Source: JAIRQK01 sp047974135 (GTDB lineage Bacteria > Campylobacterota > Campylobacteria > Campylobacterales > Campylobacteraceae). Taken from it: a stretch of 7,585 bases of DNA. The stretch spans positions 1 to 7,585 of the forward strand of contig JBKECC010000085.1 in the NCBI GenBank assembly GCA_047974135.1, given 5' to 3'. A program made the position numbers and the translations under genes. The notes beneath the pieces were generated by a model. That model was given only the letters and a program-made list of their open reading frames with translations, did not search any database and was not told the origin of the DNA. Of this stretch, positions 5,535 through 7,585 are shown one piece after another (position 1 is the stretch's first letter; each line of letters begins with the position of its first letter).

Positions 5535-5732
5535 CTATTTTTTGTTTAATTCTTTTTTAAGTTCATTGTTACTTACAACACCTTTTCCATCACCATGAAC
5601 CATAGCAGGAATACAGCTTGTACAAACATGAATCTCTTCATTTTCATAAACACCTTTGATAAATATAGTATTTGGTGCTTTATCTGTAGATTTGCCACAA
5701 ATGTTGCAGTAGTAGATTTCATTTAAAAACAT
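5535..5732 (-). CDS. Small double-CxxC (probable zinc-ribbon) protein, 65 aa
   Basis: Two CxxC knuckles are visible: C9/C12 (YYCNICGKS) and C37/C40 (HVCTSCIPA). They are 24 residues apart, a spacing that suits one zinc or iron site. The C-terminus is Lys/Glu-rich. I do not recognise the family. It could be a metal-binding accessory or nucleic-acid-binding protein, but nothing here decides this. It is a real gene: AGGAG (CTCCT at 5739-5743 on the plus strand) lies 6 nt before the ATG, and a terminator-like repeat hairpin follows. The gap to the 77-aa gene upstream is 63 nt on the same strand, so the two may be co-transcribed. Confidence 0.8.
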   Translation of the reverse strand: MFLNEIYYCNICGKSTDKAPNTIFIKGVYENEEIHVCTSCIPAMVHGDGKGVVSNNELKKELNKK

Positions 5733-5771
5733 CTAATTCTCCTGTAATTTTTGGATAATTCTATATTTTTA

Positions 5772-5796
5772 ATACAAAATTTTTGATGATTTGTAT
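5772..5796 (-). terminator. Weak hairpin at the end of the 77-aa gene
   Basis: ATACAAA (5772-5778) and TTTGTAT (5790-5796) can form a 7-bp stem with an 11-nt loop that touches the stop codon of the 77-aa gene. There is no T-run after it, so it may attenuate rather than terminate, or it may be chance in AT-rich DNA. Confidence 0.25.
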
Positions 5797-6029
5797 CAAG
5801 ATGCGCTATCTTTTAAACTAAGACATTTTTCTATCTGTTTGTCGATAGCTTGTATCAAATCTTGTAAGTCGCTTTTTGTTTTTTCATCATCTGCTATTTT
5901 GAGTTTTAAAATGGCTTCTTCTTGTCTATCTTTTAGTTTTTGAACCAAAGATTCAACATCGGCATCCTCTTTTGTATCTATGCCAATCAAATTTTTAAGA
6001 GAGGCTAAAAAAGAACTATTTTGGGGCAT
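5796..6029 (-). CDS. Small predicted coiled-coil protein of unknown function, 77 aa
   Basis: This soluble protein is rich in Lys, Asp and Glu. Residues about 22-70 look like a continuous helical, coiled-coil-prone region (ESLVQKLKDRQEEAILKLKI, then a helix to KQIEKCLSL). It has a single Cys (C69), no signal peptide and no membrane helix. I do not recognise a family. A strong AGGAGG (CCTCCT at 6040-6045 on the plus strand) lies 10 nt before the ATG. A nearer ATG at 6036-6038 on the plus strand is in another frame. An extended -10 promoter lies about 70 bp upstream. It may form a small operon with the 65-aa double-CxxC gene. Confidence 0.75.
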   Translation of the reverse strand: MPQNSSFLASLKNLIGIDTKEDADVESLVQKLKDRQEEAILKLKIADDEKTKSDLQDLIQAIDKQIEKCLSLKDSAS

Positions 6030-6095
6030 CTGCGCATTACCTCCTAAGATTTTTAGGTAATAAAATGTTAAAAAACACTGACTGAATATTTTTTG

Positions 6096-6104
6096 ATTAT
6101 AACA
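6096..6104 (-). promoter_or_regulatory. Extended -10 promoter of the 77-aa gene
   Basis: On the minus strand this reads TGTTATAAT, a perfect TATAAT with TGn extension, identical to the element before the UPF0316 gene. The predicted start is near 6089, giving a leader of about 60 nt. No convincing -35 is present. The intergenic stretch 6030-6258 also holds a repeat copy and the Fur-type control region of the opposite-strand operon. Confidence 0.6.
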
Positions 6105-6145
6105 TATAATGATTACATATATGATGACAAAAATAGATTATAAAA

Positions 6146-6157
6146 CTTACATGTAAA
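6146..6157. repeat. TTTACATGTAAA repeat copy (one mismatch) in the divergent intergenic region
   Basis: CTTACATGTAAA differs from the core at its first base; the right flank AAAGAT fits the extended unit. It lies upstream of both divergent transcripts, 14 bp from the first Fur box. It is the only copy located purely upstream of genes rather than at a gene end. Confidence 0.65.
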
Positions 6158-6170
6158 GATGGTTACAAAA

Positions 6171-6234
6171 TGATAATTATTATTAAAGTAACTAAGCAAG
6201 CTTTTAGGATAAATATATATAATAATAATTATCA
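6171..6234 (+). promoter_or_regulatory. Two Fur-type boxes bracketing the promoter of the DUF2325-flavodoxin operon
   Basis: TGATAATTATTATTA (6171-6185) and TAATAATAATTATCA (6220-6234) are exact reverse complements. Each matches the 7-1-7 Fur pattern TGATAATnATTATCA with one mismatch. Their centres are 49 bp apart. A perfect TATAAT (6218-6223) overlaps the second box, which would place the start near 6230. Fur binding there would block RNA polymerase, so iron repression of the operon is expected. No good -35 is visible. Confidence 0.75.
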
Positions 6235-6258
6235 AAATTAAATTATGAAGGATACATC

Positions 6259-6585
6259 ATGTCTGTTTTAGTTATAGGTGCAGATGAGATAACGCCAATC
6301 AAAGCAGTTCTTGGAAGTTTAGGGGCAAATGAAGTTGTTCATTGGGATGCAAGAAAAAAGAGTAGCGTTAACAGAAAGGTTATACCTGCAGACACACAGT
6401 GTATCGTAATGCTTACAAGTTTTCTAAATCATAATACGATGAAACTTTTTAAATCACAAGCAAAAAAGAGAAATATTCCAGTAGTTTGTGCAAAAAGAAG
6501 TGTAAGTTGTGTATATAGCGAATACTGCAAGGTTTTTGGACTTACAAACGAGTTTGATTGCGACAATTGTACAAAGAAAAGCTAA
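6259..6585 (+). CDS. DUF2325 domain protein
   Basis: This 108-aa soluble protein matches the DUF2325 pattern: a beta-strand MSVLVIGADEI at the start, GANEVVHWDARK (22-33), a central strand CIVMLTSFLNHNTMKLFKSQ (48-67) and NIPVVCAKRSVSC (72-84). It is Cys-rich (C48, C77, C84, C90, C101, C104), with a C-terminal CDNC that could bind metal. The family's biochemical role is not established to my knowledge. AAGGA (6248-6252) lies 6 nt before the ATG. It is the first gene of a Fur-boxed operon; its stop (6583-6585) abuts the next ATG (6586). Association with flavodoxin points to a role during iron limitation or redox stress, which is inference. Confidence 0.85.
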   Translation: MSVLVIGADEITPIKAVLGSLGANEVVHWDARKKSSVNRKVIPADTQCIVMLTSFLNHNTMKLFKSQAKKRNIPVVCAKRSVSCVYSEYCKVFGLTNEFDCDNCTKKS

Positions 6586-7323
6586 ATGTTGTTTGGTTTT
6601 GAAAGAGTAGAAAATGAGTGGAGAGAAAAAACTCCAGCTCTGTTTAAAAATCTGCCAAGAAGTGAGCGAAGAAGACTGTTTTTAAGCCAGTATAATTTTT
6701 GTGTTGATAGCGCTGAGCGTATAAAGATAAAAGTAAATATAAAGCAAAATACGCTTTTTGAAACGTTTAACAAGCAGATTTTATCACGCCTTAAAAATCA
6801 AAATAGACTTTCTCCTCACCCAAAAAATATACTTTTTGATGTGTATTCGGCAATTTTGATAAAACTCTTTACATGTAAAGAGTATGAGAAGATAAAAGAG
6901 ATAGTTGATAAAAACATCATAACTCCAAAATATTCAAAAGCAAAACTTATACATAGGATATTTGCTGGCGAGAGAAGTGGTATTGTTTTTGATGCAAAAT
7001 CTCTTTTTGGGCAATTTGTTTTTGAGAGAATAAAAATCAGAAATAAAAATAGAAAAGTATCTATAAAAGATGATTTGATAGTGATTGAAGATGAAAATAG
7101 AAAATGCTTGCTTGCTGTTATGCTCTGCTTCAAAGAGATGACAAAAGATAAGATTCATTTGGCAAAAGAGGAGATAAATCAAGGTTGGAATTACATCAGC
7201 AAAAGCGATGTACCAGCACTTTATCTAGTTTTTCCAAAAAATGAATTTTTTAAAAGACATATCGAGATAAAAAATCCTTGTTTTACAAATTCATCACTAA
7301 AACTTGTTCCTTATTGTATTTAA
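6586..7323 (+). CDS. Unrecognised 245-aa protein of the flavodoxin operon
   Basis: I cannot assign a family. The protein appears cytosolic and basic, with no membrane helix or signal peptide. It has Cys at 39, 97, 174, 181, 232 and 244. The centre holds FAGERSGIVFDAKSLFGQFV (126-145), followed by a beta-rich part (KVSIKDDLIVIEDENRKCLL, then AVMLCFKEM). The ATG follows the DUF2325 stop with no gap, so translation is coupled; no separate strong ribosome site is seen, only AAAG within the last DUF2325 codons. A 27-nt gap separates it from flavodoxin. Residues 94-99 (LFTCKE) are encoded by an 18-bp palindromic repeat copy. From memory, Campylobacter has a similar-sized unknown gene between a DUF2325-like gene and fldA. 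Confidence 0.8.
   Translation: MLFGFERVENEWREKTPALFKNLPRSERRRLFLSQYNFCVDSAERIKIKVNIKQNTLFETFNKQILSRLKNQNRLSPHPKNILFDVYSAILIKLFTCKEYEKIKEIVDKNIITPKYSKAKLIHRIFAGERSGIVFDAKSLFGQFVFERIKIRNKNRKVSIKDDLIVIEDENRKCLLAVMLCFKEMTKDKIHLAKEEINQGWNYISKSDVPALYLVFPKNEFFKRHIEIKNPCFTNSSLKLVPYCI
6865..6882. repeat. TTTACATGTAAA repeat inside a coding sequence
   Basis: CTCTTTACATGTAAAGAG is a perfect 18-bp palindrome with the exact 12-bp core at 6868-6879. It lies in frame in the 245-aa gene and encodes LFTCKE (94-99). It is the only intragenic copy in the window. All other copies are intergenic. Confidence 0.85.
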
Positions 7324-7350
7324 ACGTTTAACTTTATATAGGAGAAAAAA

Positions 7351-7585
7351 ATGTCAATAGCTATTGTTTATGGTAGTTCAGGTGGTAACACAGAAGATGT
7401 TGCTAAACAAATTAAGAAAAAACTGGGTAAAGAAGCAACTTTAATAGATATCGCAAGAACTGATGCAGATACTTTAAATGGATATGATAAATTAATCTTG
7501 GGAAGTTCAAGCTGGTATGATGGTGAGTTGCAAGATGATTGGGACTCTTTTGATAAAAATGCTCTAGATCTGTCTGGAAAAACAG
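7351..7585 (+). CDS. fldA: Flavodoxin, N-terminal part (3' truncated by window)
   Basis: Seventy-eight residues are visible of a family that is usually 160-175 aa. The FMN phosphate loop is GSSGGNTEDVA (8-18), with G12, N13 and T14 as in other long-chain flavodoxins. The second flavin loop is LGSSSWYDGELQDDWDSF (50-67), with an aromatic pair W55/Y56 positioned to contact the isoalloxazine ring. Flavodoxin is a small cytosolic electron carrier that replaces ferredoxin when iron is short. In Campylobacterota it is also known as an acceptor for pyruvate or 2-oxoglutarate oxidoreductases. AGGAG (7340-7344) lies 6 nt before the ATG. It is the third gene of the Fur-boxed operon, 27 nt after the 245-aa gene, and no separate promoter is obvious in the gap. 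Confidence 0.93.
   Translation, partial: MSIAIVYGSSGGNTEDVAKQIKKKLGKEATLIDIARTDADTLNGYDKLILGSSSWYDGELQDDWDSFDKNALDLSGKT

Noticed and set aside
6211..6230. AT dinucleotide run (ATATATAT then AATAATAAT) as a variable simple repeat
   Set aside because: It is short and fully explained by the -10 element and the second Fur-type box.
154..6879. CRISPR array explanation for the repeated TTTACATGTAAA
   Set aside because: Copies are 12-18 bp, irregularly spaced from 2 bp to about 3 kb, without uniform spacers, and in mixed orientation.
154..6879. FNR or NssR operator explanation for TTTACATGTAAA
   Set aside because: The sequence does not match TTGAT-N4-ATCAA or TTAAC-N4-GTTAA, and most copies lie after genes rather than at promoters; an unknown DNA-binding protein remains possible.
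6582..7182. Minus-strand open frames opposite the 245-aa gene
   Set aside because: The plus-strand gene fits the operon with zero-gap coupling; the antisense frames are Phe/Ser/Leu-rich shadows of an AT-rich, Lys-rich gene.

Overview
The window looks like a piece of an AT-rich chromosome from a campylobacterotal (epsilonproteobacterial) bacterium, probably Sulfurimonas-like. This rests on the low G+C content, the style of the hybrid cluster protein, and a Fur-boxed DUF2325/unknown/flavodoxin operon that resembles what I recall from Campylobacter. No rRNA or tRNA gene is present, so the genus is inference. There is no CRISPR array, transposase or phage gene.

Layout, left to right. (1) The 3' end of an unrecognised plus-strand gene (to 119) with a good intrinsic terminator. 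(2) A minus-strand three-helix UPF0316/DUF2179 membrane protein (196-792), divergent from (3) hcp (930-2255), a short class-III-type hybrid cluster protein with a strong FNR/CRP-type class II promoter. (4) A minus-strand HI1419/HI1420-type toxin-antitoxin module (2314-2983). Its antitoxin is intact, but its RelE/ParE-family toxin is split by a -1 frameshift at an A4 tract, and a clear promoter/operator lies upstream. (5) A minus-strand operon of a Na+/phosphate cotransporter-like protein with a PhoU-like tail (3612-5417) followed by a small YcxB-like membrane protein (3040-3588). (6) Two small minus-strand genes: a 65-aa double-CxxC protein (5535-5732) and a 77-aa predicted coiled-coil protein (5796-6029). 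(7) A plus-strand operon, DUF2325 protein (6259-6585), unknown 245-aa protein (6586-7323) and flavodoxin (7351 to the window end), behind two near-consensus Fur boxes.

The most striking signal is not a gene. A perfect 12-bp palindrome, TTTACATGTAAA, occurs seven times exactly and three more times with one mismatch. Copies sit at almost every gene boundary from end to end. They occur as inverted pairs at gene ends (154-193, 2261-2298), a tandem pair followed by a T-tract (5483-5519), a copy that supplies the Shine-Dalgarno of a TTG-started gene (3597-3608), and one copy in frame inside a coding sequence (6865-6882). The extended unit is asymmetric, roughly AGTTTACATGTAAAGA. It behaves like a dispersed palindromic repeat family that has been adopted for termination and translation signals, although a binding-site role for a DNA-binding protein is not excluded.

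Functionally, the window combines nitrosative/anaerobic stress (hcp under an FNR-like box), iron limitation (flavodoxin operon under Fur-like boxes), ion or phosphate transport, and a decaying toxin-antitoxin pair.
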